Positions 36,309 through 45,094 of a DNA stretch of 64,000 nucleotides are shown here, in pieces. Position numbers and translations under genes: made by a program. A model generated the notes under the pieces. The model was not told the origin of the DNA, did no database searches, and saw only the letters and a list, made by a program, of their open reading frames with translations. The number at the start of each line of letters is the position of its first letter. The first letter of the stretch is position 1. Source of the stretch: an uncultured Microbacteriaceae bacterium (GTDB lineage Bacteria; Actinomycetota; Actinomycetes; Actinomycetales; Microbacteriaceae); assembly GCA_903859205.1 (NCBI GenBank), contig CAIOLM010000013.1:35134-99133 (forward strand), read 5' to 3'.

Positions 36309-36995
36309 CTAGCGAGGTCGGCCAGCCCGAACCTTGCGAGGGTCGATTCCTTTGGGGATGGGCATTCCCGGAGCAAGGCTCGACAGGCGACTAGAAATTA
36401 CTTGAACTTCTCGCTTCGTGAGCGTGCGCTTGATCTTGCGGATCTCACGGGGGAGTGCCTTCAAGGCAATCGAGGAGGCGTCTGGACCAACGTGCAAAAT
36501 ATGCGTCGGGACGTTCGGAACAACGCGCGAAACTTTTCGAGCCTCGTCGTCAGCCATGCGAGCGGTTCGACTCATCGGGCCCTCGGCAACAATGACAATG
36601 CCTCCGCGACCGATTGCACGGAAGACGGCGTCGCGGTTCTTGTTCACGGCGATCGGAGTGTCGCTCGTAATCCATCCGCGACGCAAGGCCGAAGACAAAA
36701 CTGCCCCAGTGGCGCCGGGCTGACCCGACATTTGGCTATAGGCGGCAGCTTCGGCGCGGCGACCAAGAACGACGAGAGCGAGCAATAGACCCGAAAGGAT
36801 GCCGATCACGATAAGAACGATAAGAGTGATGACGCCGGGGAAGAAGATCAGGGCAATGGCGACCCCCGCGGCAATGGGAGCCACGAACGAGATGACTACC
36901 AAAGGCAAAACAGCCTTGTCGGTGCGACGAGTCATTTGGAAAACCTGCCACATCTGAGCGATGCGACCGGGTTCTTTTTTCTTTGCCTGAGCCAT
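36309..36995 (-). CDS. DUF4191 family membrane protein
   Basis: 228 residues. Two adjacent transmembrane helices lie near residues 25-75 (VLPLVVISFVAPIAAGVAIA and ITLIVLIVIGILSGLLLALV), after a basic start (MAQAKKKEPGRIAQMWQVF). The C-terminal cytoplasmic domain has GRGGIVIVAEGPMSR, THILHVG and the basic tail KRTLTKREVQVISSRLSSL. This matches DUF4191 proteins, which in actinobacteria lie downstream of lipA. Function unknown. A TATTGT -10 lies 7 nt before the ATG. Confidence 0.86.
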   Translation of the reverse strand: MAQAKKKEPGRIAQMWQVFQMTRRTDKAVLPLVVISFVAPIAAGVAIALIFFPGVITLIVLIVIGILSGLLLALVVLGRRAEAAAYSQMSGQPGATGAVLSSALRRGWITSDTPIAVNKNRDAVFRAIGRGGIVIVAEGPMSRTARMADDEARKVSRVVPNVPTHILHVGPDASSIALKALPREIRKIKRTLTKREVQVISSRLSSLAPGMPIPKGIDPRKVRAGRPR

Positions 36996-37002
36996 GCCTA
37001 AA

Positions 37003-37008
37003 ACAATA
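37003..37008 (-). promoter_or_regulatory. -10 element of the DUF4191 gene (leaderless)
   Basis: TATTGT on the minus strand, 7 nt before ATG 36995. Confidence 0.4.
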
Positions 37009-37050
37009 CCGATTCGTAACGACCGCCATTGACCTTTTCAGGAGTGAAAC

Positions 37051-38034
37051 TTAGACGGCTTGCGAGAATCCGAGCTTTTCATCGGCCAAGTGCGAGAGGG
37101 CATCAGGAATTTCACGACCCTTTGCACGCATCGACTGCGCATAGAGCCGACCAGCACGATATGAACTGCGGACCAACGGACCTGAGAGCACGCCAAGGAA
37201 GCCGATTTCTTCAGCCTCTTGCTTGAGTTCGACAAACTCCTCCGGGTGGACCCAGCGTTCGACAGGGTGGTGGCGAGGACTGGGGCGCAGGTATTGCGTA
37301 ATTGTGATGATGTCGGTTCCCGCGTCGTGCAAATCGCGCAGGGCTTGTGAGACCTCGGAGCGCTCCTCGCCCATTCCGAGAATGAGGTTCGACTTGGTGA
37401 TCATGCCAGCGTTACGGCCCTGAGTCAGTACGTCGAGTGACCGCTCATAACGGAAGGCGGGTCGAATTCGTTTGAAGATTCTGGGAACCGTTTCAACGTT
37501 GTGCGCAAAGACCTCAGGCGCTGCGTCAAAGACCTGCTGAAGGTACTCAGGCTTGCCCGAGAAGTCAGGGACGAGAATTTCGACACCCGTGTTTGCAGAC
37601 TGACGGTGAATTTCTCTGATGGTTTCGGCATAGAGCCAGGCGCCCTCATCGTCGAGGTCGTCACGAGCGACGCCCGTGACAGTTGCGTATCGAAGGTTCA
37701 TGGAGGTCACGGACTCACCTACACGCCGGGGCTCGTCAGCATCGAACGCGTCAGGTTTTCCTGTGTCGATCTGGCAGAAGTCGCAACGACGAGTGCACTG
37801 CGATCCGCCGATGAGGAAGGTGGCCTCGCGGTCTTCCCAGCATTCGTAAATGTTTGGACATCCGGCCTCTTGGCAAACGGTGTGCAAGCTCTCGGACTTG
37901 ACGAGGTTTTGCAGCTTCATGTATTCCGGGCCCATCTTGGCCTTCGTGCGAATCCATTCGGGCTTCTTCTCGATGGGAGTTTCGGCGTTACGAACCTCGA
38001 GGCGAAGGAGCTTGCGTCCGTCAGATGGTTGCAT
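37051..38034 (-). CDS. lipA: Lipoyl synthase
   Basis: A radical SAM enzyme inserting two sulfurs into octanoyl groups on carrier lipoyl domains. 327 residues. The auxiliary cluster Cys set is in [20 protein letters not shown] and the radical SAM triad in [14 protein letters not shown] start at ATG 38034 ([13 protein letters not shown]) because GAGGA lies just upstream; it overlaps the end of lipB by 14 nt, indicating coupled translation. The nearby E2 gene encodes its lipoylated target. Confidence 0.95.
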   Translation of the reverse strand: MQPSDGRKLLRLEVRNAETPIEKKPEWIRTKAKMGPEYMKLQNLVKSESLHTVCQEAGCPNIYECWEDREATFLIGGSQCTRRCDFCQIDTGKPDAFDADEPRRVGESVTSMNLRYATVTGVARDDLDDEGAWLYAETIREIHRQSANTGVEILVPDFSGKPEYLQQVFDAAPEVFAHNVETVPRIFKRIRPAFRYERSLDVLTQGRNAGMITKSNLILGMGEERSEVSQALRDLHDAGTDIITITQYLRPSPRHHPVERWVHPEEFVELKQEAEEIGFLGVLSGPLVRSSYRAGRLYAQSMRAKGREIPDALSHLADEKLGFSQAV

Positions 38035-38665
38035 GGGTTTCCTCAAATTGGCGGGTAAAAAGTTCTTCGATGACAGGCAAGACCTCGAGCACCGAAATGT
38101 CTCTGCCTGCCACCATCGTCATGGTTGTAGCGCCGGCGTCGCGTATGCCGCACGCGACAATCGAATCGTAGGCGTCGAGTGCATTGTTGCAGTTGAGAGA
38201 GAAGCCGTGCATGGTGACTCCCTCGCTGACACGAATGCCAATAGCAGCAATCTTGTCGTGAGTGAGTCCGCGCTTGACCCACACACCCGACCTGCCTTCA
38301 ACGCGAACGCCTTCGATGTCAAAGCGAGAGAGCAGATTGATGAGCAGGCCTTCAAGCATGCGAACGTAGTTCACTACGTCAATGGGTTCAGCAAGTTTGG
38401 TTATCGGATACCCGACAAGCTGACCAGGTCCGTGCCACGTGATCATTCCGCCGCGATCGACGTCAATCACGGGGGTTCCGTCCGTGGGGCGATCGGCTTG
38501 CTCGGTGCGCTTTCCGGCGGTGTAAACGCTCTGGTGTTCGAGAAGAAGAAGGGTGTTTGGCGAAGTCGAATCAGCAACTTCTCGGTGGACTGCTCGCTGT
38601 GTTTCCCACGCGCTCCGGTAGTCGACGCTGTCGGCTCCAAATCCCAGATGGGTAATCCTGATCAC
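38021..38665 (-). CDS. lipB: Lipoyl(octanoyl) transferase
   Basis: Moves octanoyl from ACP to lipoyl domains, giving LipA its substrate. 214 residues. Motifs: [31 protein letters not shown], the Lys/Gly segment [22 protein letters not shown] and the nucleophile Cys in [13 protein letters not shown]. The start is GTG 38665, with TAAACT 6 nt upstream (leaderless). lipA overlaps its 3' end. Confidence 0.94.
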   Translation of the reverse strand: MIRITHLGFGADSVDYRSAWETQRAVHREVADSTSPNTLLLLEHQSVYTAGKRTEQADRPTDGTPVIDVDRGGMITWHGPGQLVGYPITKLAEPIDVVNYVRMLEGLLINLLSRFDIEGVRVEGRSGVWVKRGLTHDKIAAIGIRVSEGVTMHGFSLNCNNALDAYDSIVACGIRDAGATTMTMVAGRDISVLEVLPVIEELFTRQFEETHATI

Positions 38666-38671
38666 GATCCA

Positions 38672-38677
38672 AGTTTA
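38672..38677 (-). promoter_or_regulatory. -10 element of lipB-lipA (leaderless)
   Basis: TAAACT on the minus strand, 6 nt before GTG 38665. Confidence 0.5.
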
Positions 38678-38791
38678 CCCGCCAACCAGTCGCATAAATA
38701 TGCCCTCCTTCACAACGTGGCTTCACGTCAGTTGTGCACAACACGAATGCGAGGGAGGCACTCTGCCGCGACTGAATGTCAGTGTGCTGCG

Positions 38792-39559
38792 ATGAGTGAT
38801 GCCATCAAATGTTCCCAGTGTGGGTGTCAAAACCTTGGAGTGCGTGGGGTCCGGCAAGAGCAACCACGCGATTCGTCACATGTGGCAACGCCTTCGAGTT
38901 CCGACCAACCGCCTGAATCATTTGCCCCGAGCGACACCGTGCGAGCAATTCTCCATGCCCGACAGGAGGCGAGTCAGTTGCGTGATGCTTCACTGCAGAT
39001 GCGAGAGAGCGATCCGCCGCGAAGGCATCCCGTACTCGCCTGGCTTGCACTGCGCCGAAAGGCACTTGCTTTCAGTGCGGGCCTGGGCATCGTGCTTGTG
39101 GGCATCGCGATGTTTTCTCTCTCTGGGTCCGGGGCCAAAGCGACTGTTGCCATCCCGCGTGAGCCTGAGCAAAGCTCGGCAGCCTTGAGCTCAGAAGGCT
39201 TTTCTGACGTGAACGAGCAGACCTCCAGCGACGCTAGCTCGATGAACGTCGCTGCGCCTGCCGGAACGAGAGTCGAAAGCACAACAAACGATGCATCTGC
39301 AGACTTCTTGGAGTCGGTGGTGGCGGGTCAGAAAAAAGACGAGCACGGCTCGGCGCTTAAGTCTGGACTCGGATGCCTCAAGGTTTGCGAAGTTGCAGCA
39401 CGGACCATATCAAAAACCGGTGACGTCTCGATCTCTGTTATCTCCGCTATTTCCGAGGACGGAACGGTGCGTCAGTGCAGTGTCATCTTGGAGGAAAGTG
39501 GTGACACATATCGCATCCGCCAAATAATTCAGCCGGCCACACGGAGTGCGACCGGCTGA
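38792..39559 (+). CDS. Hypothetical membrane-anchored protein, unrecognised
   Basis: 255 residues from ATG 38792. I do not recognise the family. The N-terminus begins with a Cys cluster (IKCSQCGCQNLGVRG) like half of a zinc ribbon, then a charged linker, one transmembrane helix at about residues 90-112 (ALAFSAGLGIVLVGIAMFSL), a Ser/Ala/Glu-rich stalk and a small C-terminal domain (residues about 165-250) with CLKVCEVAARTISKTGDVS and TVRQCSVILEESGDTYRIRQ. The layout suggests the C-terminal domain is outside. The same frame stays open far upstream, antisense to lipB and lipA, which I treat as chance. No clear ribosome site. Confidence 0.62.
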   Translation: MSDAIKCSQCGCQNLGVRGVRQEQPRDSSHVATPSSSDQPPESFAPSDTVRAILHARQEASQLRDASLQMRESDPPRRHPVLAWLALRRKALAFSAGLGIVLVGIAMFSLSGSGAKATVAIPREPEQSSAALSSEGFSDVNEQTSSDASSMNVAAPAGTRVESTTNDASADFLESVVAGQKKDEHGSALKSGLGCLKVCEVAARTISKTGDVSISVISAISEDGTVRQCSVILEESGDTYRIRQIIQPATRSATG

Positions 39560-39576
39560 AAAAAAGTTGTTCGGTT

Positions 39577-40998
39577 TTAGATGCCGAGGTCCTTTTCGAA
39601 CGCTCCTTCTTCGAGACGTTCCTTGATTGCAACCAAAAAGCGAGCCGCGTCGGCGCCGTCGATGATTCGGTGGTCGTACGACAGTGCGAAATAGACCATT
39701 GAGCGGACGGCAATGACGTCTTGCCCGTCGAGTGATACAACGACTGGGCGCTTGGTTACGATTCCTGTTCCTAGAATGGCAAGCTGCGGCAAGAAGACAA
39801 CGGGGGTGTCGAAGAGGGCTCCTCGCGATCCTGTGTTCGTCAAGGTGAACGTACCGCCGGCAAGCTCGTCTGGCTTCAACTGGTTGTCGCGGGTGCGCGT
39901 CGCTACATCGTTGATTGCTTGGGCGAACTGCGCAATGTTGAGGCCACCTGCATTCTTGACCACGGGAGTCAGAAGGCCGCGATCGGTGTCTACCGCAATG
40001 CTGACGTTCTCGGCAGCGGGGTAAACAATGTTGTCGCCGTCAACTGTCGAATTGATGATTGGGAAAGCCTGCAGTGCCTCGGTCGCAGCCACAGCGAAGA
40101 ACGGCATGAAGCTCAGCTTGTTGCCCGTGGCGGCCTGGAAAGCGCCTTTGACGCGGTCGCGCAGGTGAGCGATGCGCGTGACGTCGATTTCGACGACGCT
40201 GGTGAGTTGGGCGGTGCTCTGCATGGAGAGGACGGCACGCTCTGCCACTACTTTGCGCAGACGAGACATCGGTACGGTCGTTCCGCGCAAGGGTGAAACC
40301 GTCAACGGGGTGCGCTTCGGGGCAGCGGCGTCGAGGACGGGGCCGGCCTGAAGGACGTCTTCTTTACGAATGCGACCACCAACGCCGGTGCCTTGCACGC
40401 GTGAGAGGTCAACTCCCTGCTCGTTGGCCAGTTTGCGAACGATGGGGGTTACGTAACCAGTAGGAGCTCCGGTGTTGAGCGAGCTCGGCGGGGGAGTGAC
40501 GACTGGCGCAGCCGGGGCTACGGGCGGTGCTGGCACGCTCGGCGCGGAAACAACCGGTGCAGAAACGACCGGTGCAGAAACGACCGGTGCAGAAACGACC
40601 GGTGCAGAAACGACCGGTGCAGAAACGACCGGTGCAGAAACGACCGGTGCTGGTGCGGAAACAGCGGGCGCGGGAGCGACCGGGGCCGCGTGCACTTCGG
40701 CAGCGACGACGGGTGCTGGTTCTGCGGCCGGTGCGGCAGCGGCTGGAGCCGCGGCACCAGACCCATCGCCGATGTGCGCGAGAACAGTTCCGACGGCGAC
40801 TGTTTCATCTTCCTGAACCAGGATGGCTTCAACGACGCCCGAGATGGGCGATGGGATTTCCGTATCAACCTTGTCAGTTGACACCTCGAGTAAAGGCTCG
40901 TCAACCTCGACGCGATCGCCGACCTGCTTGAGCCAGCGGGTGACGGTTCCTTCGGTGACGCTCTCACCGAGCGCGGGAAGGCTGACGGATTCACTCAT
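39577..40998 (-). CDS. sucB: 2-oxoacid dehydrogenase E2 (dihydrolipoamide acyltransferase)
   Basis: The acyltransferase core of the pyruvate (and possibly 2-oxoglutarate) dehydrogenase. 473 residues: one lipoyl domain (Lys in [14 protein letters not shown], about residue 43), a long Pro/Ala/Val linker with a repeated five-residue unit, a peripheral subunit-binding domain ([21 protein letters not shown]) and the catalytic domain with [19 protein letters not shown]. Many actinobacterial E2s have two or three lipoyl domains; here there is one. In actinobacteria the gene named sucB often encodes the PDH E2. AAGGAG precedes the ATG. lpdA lies upstream on the same strand. Confidence 0.93.
   Translation of the reverse strand: MSESVSLPALGESVTEGTVTRWLKQVGDRVEVDEPLLEVSTDKVDTEIPSPISGVVEAILVQEDETVAVGTVLAHIGDGSGAAAPAAAAPAAEPAPVVAAEVHAAPVAPAPAVSAPAPVVSAPVVSAPVVSAPVVSAPVVSAPVVSAPVVSAPSVPAPPVAPAAPVVTPPPSSLNTGAPTGYVTPIVRKLANEQGVDLSRVQGTGVGGRIRKEDVLQAGPVLDAAAPKRTPLTVSPLRGTTVPMSRLRKVVAERAVLSMQSTAQLTSVVEIDVTRIAHLRDRVKGAFQAATGNKLSFMPFFAVAATEALQAFPIINSTVDGDNIVYPAAENVSIAVDTDRGLLTPVVKNAGGLNIAQFAQAINDVATRTRDNQLKPDELAGGTFTLTNTGSRGALFDTPVVFLPQLAILGTGIVTKRPVVVSLDGQDVIAVRSMVYFALSYDHRIIDGADAARFLVAIKERLEEGAFEKDLGI
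40541..40665 (-). repeat. 15-bp tandem repeat in the E2 linker
   Basis: Six perfect tandem copies of the 15-bp unit GGTGCAGAAACGACC (plus-strand reading) at 40556-40645, flanked by degenerate copies. In frame it encodes repeated VVSAP in the flexible E2 linker. Copy number is probably variable between strains. Confidence 0.92.
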
Positions 40999-41057
40999 GG
41001 ACGTAAAACTCCTTGTATGGGAAAACAGTTAGTAGTTTAGTGCGCTTGCTCGATTGA

Positions 41058-42431
41058 TTAGAGCGTGTGCAGGGGCTTGCCGGCGAGGTAGAGGAACGTC
41101 TCGCCGAGGGATTCGTTTTGAGTCGGGTGCGCGTGAACAAGGGGTGCGATGTCTTCTGGCTGCGCTTCCCAGTTGACGACAAGCTGAGCTTCGCCAACGA
41201 GCTCGCCGACGCGAGCACCAATCATGTGCACACCAACGATGGGACCGTCGATCACGCGAATCGCCTTAACAATTCCAGCCGTGCCAAGAATTTCACTCTT
41301 GCCGTTGCCGGCGAGGTTGTACTCGTAAGCCTGAATCTTGTCGGCACCGTACTTCTCAGCAGCCTTTTCTTCGGAAAGCCCGACACAAGCAATTTCTGGC
41401 TCGCAGTAAGTGACCTTGGGAATGTTCACATCGTCAATGACGATTGGGTTGAGACCAGCAATTTCTTCTGCGACGAAAATGCCGTGCTGGTATCCACGGT
41501 GCGCGAGTTGAAGGCCGGGAACAATGTCGCCAACCGCGTAGACGCCGGGCACGTTGGTGGCCAGACGCTCGTTTGTGATGACATAACCACGATCCATCGT
41601 GATGCCGAGCTCCTCGTATCCGCAGTTAGCCGTCGCGGGGCCACGGCCGACGGCAACGAGAAGAATGTCCGCTTCAACGGTCGAGCCATCTTCCATGGAG
41701 ACGATGACGCCTGCGTCGCTCTGGGTGACGCCCGAGAAACGGACGCCCACCTTGAAGTCAATACCGCGCTTGCGGAATGCGCGTTCCAAGTTCTTACTGA
41801 TGACTTCTTCCTCATTGGGCACGAGGTGCGGAAGGCCTTCGATAACGGTGACCTCAGAGCCGAACGAGCGCCACACGCTAGCGAACTCAACGCCAATGAC
41901 ACCGCCGCCCAAGATGGCCACGCGCTCGGGCACCCAGTTCATCTGAAGGGCCGTCTCGCTGGTGATAACGCGTCCGCCGATTTCGAGGCCCGGCAGTGAC
42001 TTCGAGTATGAGCCGGTAGCCAAGACGACGTTCTTGCCGACAATTGTGTCTTCGCCAACTTGAACAGTTGTCGGCGACGTGATTCGACCCTCGCCGTCGA
42101 TGGTGGTGATGCCCCGGGCTTTGATGAGCCCCTGGAGTCCCTTGTATTTCTTGGTCACGATGTTGTCGCGGTAAGCGTTAACGCCGTTCATGTCGATTCC
42201 AGTGAGCTGGCTAATGACACCGTATGCAGCAGCCTCGCGTGAAACGTCGGCAACTTCGGCCGCGTGAAGAAGTGCCTTGGTGGGAATACATCCACGGTGG
42301 AGGCAGGTGCCGCCGACTTTGTCTTTCTCGATAAGAGCGACGTTCATTCCGAGCTCGCTAGCGCGGATTGCAGCTGCGTAACCGCCGCTTCCGCCTCCGA
42401 GAACAACAAGGTCAAAGGTCAGTTCAGCCAC
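41058..42431 (-). CDS. lpdA: Dihydrolipoyl dehydrogenase
   Basis: E3 flavoprotein that reoxidises dihydrolipoyl groups with NAD+. 457 residues. FAD motif VVLGGGSGGYAAAIRA, redox disulfide GGTCLHRGCIPTKALLH (about residues 39-44), NAD motif VAILGGGVIGVEFASV, and the C-terminal VHAHPTQNESLGE with the catalytic His-Glu pair. The start is GTG 42431, 10 nt after GAGGAG; the longer frame lacks a ribosome site. It serves the E2 encoded downstream and AceE. Confidence 0.95.
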   Translation of the reverse strand: MAELTFDLVVLGGGSGGYAAAIRASELGMNVALIEKDKVGGTCLHRGCIPTKALLHAAEVADVSREAAAYGVISQLTGIDMNGVNAYRDNIVTKKYKGLQGLIKARGITTIDGEGRITSPTTVQVGEDTIVGKNVVLATGSYSKSLPGLEIGGRVITSETALQMNWVPERVAILGGGVIGVEFASVWRSFGSEVTVIEGLPHLVPNEEEVISKNLERAFRKRGIDFKVGVRFSGVTQSDAGVIVSMEDGSTVEADILLVAVGRGPATANCGYEELGITMDRGYVITNERLATNVPGVYAVGDIVPGLQLAHRGYQHGIFVAEEIAGLNPIVIDDVNIPKVTYCEPEIACVGLSEEKAAEKYGADKIQAYEYNLAGNGKSEILGTAGIVKAIRVIDGPIVGVHMIGARVGELVGEAQLVVNWEAQPEDIAPLVHAHPTQNESLGETFLYLAGKPLHTL

Positions 42432-42494
42432 AGCTTTGGTACTCCTCAAGATGGGTCGGTGCAATTACCAGCGCGTGAAAAACCTTACTACGGT

Positions 42495-43970
42495 CTATGC
42501 ACCGTCAAGGATGAAGTCGATGAGCGCGCGCACAGTTACCCCGGTTGGTCCAGCGCCAGTAAAACCGTAGGCCGGGCCGGGGTTATCGGCTGTGCCGGCG
42601 ATGTCAAGATGAATCCAGGGTATTTGCTCGCCGGAATCCTTAGCGTTACCAACGAATTCACTCAGGAATACACCCGCCAGTGCAGTTCCGGCAACGGTGT
42701 TTCCTGGCTTGGCGTTGATCATGTCGGCGACCTCCGATTTGAGCATCGGTCGAAGCTCGTCAGTTAGGGGAAGCCGCCAGAACCGTTCCCCACTGAAGCT
42801 GGCACTTTCCACGAGCCGGGAGACATCGTCGGTATAGCCCATGGCGGCAACGGTTCTGGTTCCTAACGCTCCACGAGCTGCCCCCGTCAGGGTCGCAATG
42901 TCAATAATGAGGTCTGGATGCTCTTCGCTCGCCAGCGAGAGTCCGTCGGCCAGCACGAGTCGCCCCTCAGCATCGGTGTTCAGTACTTCAACCGTCTTTC
43001 CGTTGCGAATTCGTAGAACGTCGTTCGGCTTTGTTGCGCTTCCCGAGGGCATGTTCTCGGCAATGCACATCCAGGCGGTCACGGCCGTGGTTGCCTTGAT
43101 CGCAGCGAGAGCCCGAATAACGGCCAAAACCGTAGCAGCGCCCGTCATGTCATATTTCATTCCGACCATGCCCGATGCTGACTTGAGCGTGAGCCCGCCT
43201 GTGTCAAACGTGATTCCCTTGCCCACGAGTGCGATGTGCCTCGTGGCCTCGGCAGGCTTGTAGGTCAGCTTTACGAGTCGCGGGGGATTGATCGAGCCAC
43301 GGCCGACGCCCAGGATTCCTCCGAGACCATCGGCTTCGAGTTGTTTTTCAGTCCACGTCGTTACGTGTATGTCGAGACCCTCGCAGGAGGTTCGCGCAAT
43401 GTTGGCGAGCACTTCGGGCGTGAGATCGCTGGGCGTCATGTTAACGAGGTCCTTGACCAGAGCAATTGCTGCAACCTTTTCGCGAACGAGGTCAGTGTCC
43501 TCGTTGGATATGTTCGTGCTCGTTCTCAATGTGACGTTGGTCAGCCTCGTGGATGCGTCATCGTCGAAGTCGCTCTTATAGCGATCAAAAGCGTAGGCAC
43601 CTAAGAGGGCGCCCTCCAAAACAGCGACGAGCTCTGGTTGGCTGAGGTCGCCAAAGGCAAATTCGATTGACTCCGCCTTTCTTAACTTGCGGGTAGCCGT
43701 TCCAGCAGCCGCACGAAGGCTCTCGATGGTTTTCGTCTTGCCTAGACCGAGCACGGCGACAGATGTGCCCGGGACCGTCGGATGTGGAATGCGTGACATC
43801 GAATCTGCCGAACTCGACGCATCGACACTCTTTACAAGCGGCAAGAGCGCCTCGAATTCACTGTCTGCAACCAGGAGCTGAGAATCGCCCTCGCCAATCA
43901 GGCCAATGACCGTGACGGAGTTTGCGCAGCTTTGCGAGCGTGGGGAAAGAGCGAACGAAGGAATAGTCAC
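42495..43970 (-). CDS. pepA: Leucyl aminopeptidase (M17)
   Basis: A dinuclear zinc aminopeptidase that releases N-terminal residues from peptides. 491 residues. Metal and catalytic motifs: LVGKGITFDTGGLTLKSA, MKYDMTGAATVLAV, and the M17 signature NTDAEGRL in VEVLNTDAEGRLVLADGL. The start GTG 43970 has TAGGGT 6 nt upstream (leaderless). Divergent from the PAC2 gene with 37 nt between start codons. Confidence 0.94.
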   Translation of the reverse strand: MTIPSFALSPRSQSCANSVTVIGLIGEGDSQLLVADSEFEALLPLVKSVDASSSADSMSRIPHPTVPGTSVAVLGLGKTKTIESLRAAAGTATRKLRKAESIEFAFGDLSQPELVAVLEGALLGAYAFDRYKSDFDDDASTRLTNVTLRTSTNISNEDTDLVREKVAAIALVKDLVNMTPSDLTPEVLANIARTSCEGLDIHVTTWTEKQLEADGLGGILGVGRGSINPPRLVKLTYKPAEATRHIALVGKGITFDTGGLTLKSASGMVGMKYDMTGAATVLAVIRALAAIKATTAVTAWMCIAENMPSGSATKPNDVLRIRNGKTVEVLNTDAEGRLVLADGLSLASEEHPDLIIDIATLTGAARGALGTRTVAAMGYTDDVSRLVESASFSGERFWRLPLTDELRPMLKSEVADMINAKPGNTVAGTALAGVFLSEFVGNAKDSGEQIPWIHLDIAGTADNPGPAYGFTGAGPTGVTVRALIDFILDGA

Positions 43971-43976
43971 GGGATA

Positions 43977-43982
43977 ACCCTA
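43977..43982 (-). promoter_or_regulatory. -10 element of pepA (leaderless)
   Basis: TAGGGT on the minus strand, 6 nt before GTG 43970. Confidence 0.42.
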
Positions 43983-43995
43983 CGGTTTGCGACCT

Positions 43996-44001
43996 TAGAC
44001 T
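43996..44001 (+). promoter_or_regulatory. -10 element of the PAC2 gene (leaderless)
   Basis: TAGACT 6 nt before GTG 44008. Confidence 0.5.
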
Positions 44002-44007
44002 GGAGAC

Positions 44008-44937
44008 GTGCCGAACGTGTCAAAGTTGCTGAGTTATCTCGTGGACGAGGGTGACCTTCCGCGCGGCATCCCACTCGTTGCGGGTCTCACTGGCTTCATG
44101 GATAGCGGTTCGGCTGTCTCGCAGTTCACTGAGTATTTGACTGACACCCTCGATTCAACAATCGTCGCAATTTTCGACGCCGATGAACTTCTCGACTATC
44201 GAGCCCGTCGACCAACGATGTACTTTGACCAAGATCACTTCACCGGTTACGAGTCGCCGCGCCTAGCAATTCACTTGGTGCGAGACGATGTTGACCAGCA
44301 GTTCTATTTTCTGACCGGGTTTGAGCCTGATTTCCGTTGGGAGAAGTTTTCTCAATCATTGATTGAGTTCGTTGACCTGTTTGAAGTTTCCATGACGACG
44401 TGGGTTCACGCGATTCCAATGCCCGCTCCTCACACGCGGCCTCTCGGCGTAACCGTTAGTGGAAACCGTCGAGACTTGGTCGAAGCCATGTCGGTATGGC
44501 GCCCGCACACTCAGGTGCCCGGCAACGCCATGCATCTCGTCGAGTATCACTTGCAATCAACTGGGCATCCAGTTGCGGGTTTTGTTGTGCTCGTTCCTCA
44601 CTATCTTGCAGACTCGGAATACCCGTCAGCTGCTCTGGTCTCTTTGCAGAGCATCACCGCGGCAACGGGCCTGATCTTTCCGACCGATCGACTGCGTGAT
44701 GAAGCCCGCGAATTCGATTCAAATATTGATGGTCAGGTTCGTGAGAATGACGAGCTCGGGTCCTTGGTAAGCAAACTCGAGGCAACATACGACGAGTACA
44801 TGAAAGAGCAGAACCTTCGTTCGCCGTTCATGAACTCTGACGGCGATTTGCCAACTGCTGATCGGATTGCGGCAGAGCTCGAAGATTTCCTTGCCATGCA
44901 GCGTCGTCGTGACTCGGGTTCAGCCGACTCTCTTTAG
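44008..44937 (+). CDS. PAC2 family protein
   Basis: 309 residues. It belongs to the PAC2 (proteasome assembly chaperone 2-like) family common in actinobacteria: GIPLVAGLTGFMDSGSAVSQF at the N-terminus, IVAIFDADELLDYRARRP, LTGFEPDFRWEKF and the helical C-terminus with VSKLEATYDEYM. No proteasome genes are visible in the window and the bacterial role is not established. Leaderless start. It precedes sigA on the same strand. Confidence 0.88.
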   Translation: MPNVSKLLSYLVDEGDLPRGIPLVAGLTGFMDSGSAVSQFTEYLTDTLDSTIVAIFDADELLDYRARRPTMYFDQDHFTGYESPRLAIHLVRDDVDQQFYFLTGFEPDFRWEKFSQSLIEFVDLFEVSMTTWVHAIPMPAPHTRPLGVTVSGNRRDLVEAMSVWRPHTQVPGNAMHLVEYHLQSTGHPVAGFVVLVPHYLADSEYPSAALVSLQSITAATGLIFPTDRLRDEAREFDSNIDGQVRENDELGSLVSKLEATYDEYMKEQNLRSPFMNSDGDLPTADRIAAELEDFLAMQRRRDSGSADSL

Positions 44938-45094
44938 AAGCTCCTGCATGTGAGGAGCCACTTGTCAAGTGACCTTCCGATTGCGTGCAAGAATAGTGAC
45001 AGGCCCATCAAGACTTTCAAAAGACTTGACATGGGTCCTCATTGTGGGCGCGACGCCGGTTTGGTCGTCGACGAACGTCAGAGTTTGGATGTCA

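Noticed and set aside
37850..38791. A 314-codon open stretch upstream of and in frame with the gene at 38792, antisense to lipA and lipB
   Set aside because: It lies fully over two certain genes on the other strand, has no ribosome site or recognisable domains, and the composition is that of an antisense shadow. The real gene most likely starts at 38792.
39528..39560. 9-bp stem TTCAGCCGG/CCGGCTGAA as an intrinsic terminator for the convergent genes at 39559 and 39577
   Set aside because: On the plus strand it is followed by a run of A, and on the minus strand the T-run comes before the stem, so the U-tract is on the wrong side in both directions. It also includes the stop codon of the plus-strand gene.
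40541..40665. Tandem repeats considered as a CRISPR array
   Set aside because: Units are 15 bp, contiguous with no spacers, and encode an in-frame protein linker.
41067..41999. 310-codon open frame on the plus strand over lpdA
   Set aside because: Antisense to a certain dihydrolipoyl dehydrogenase gene; no supporting start signal.
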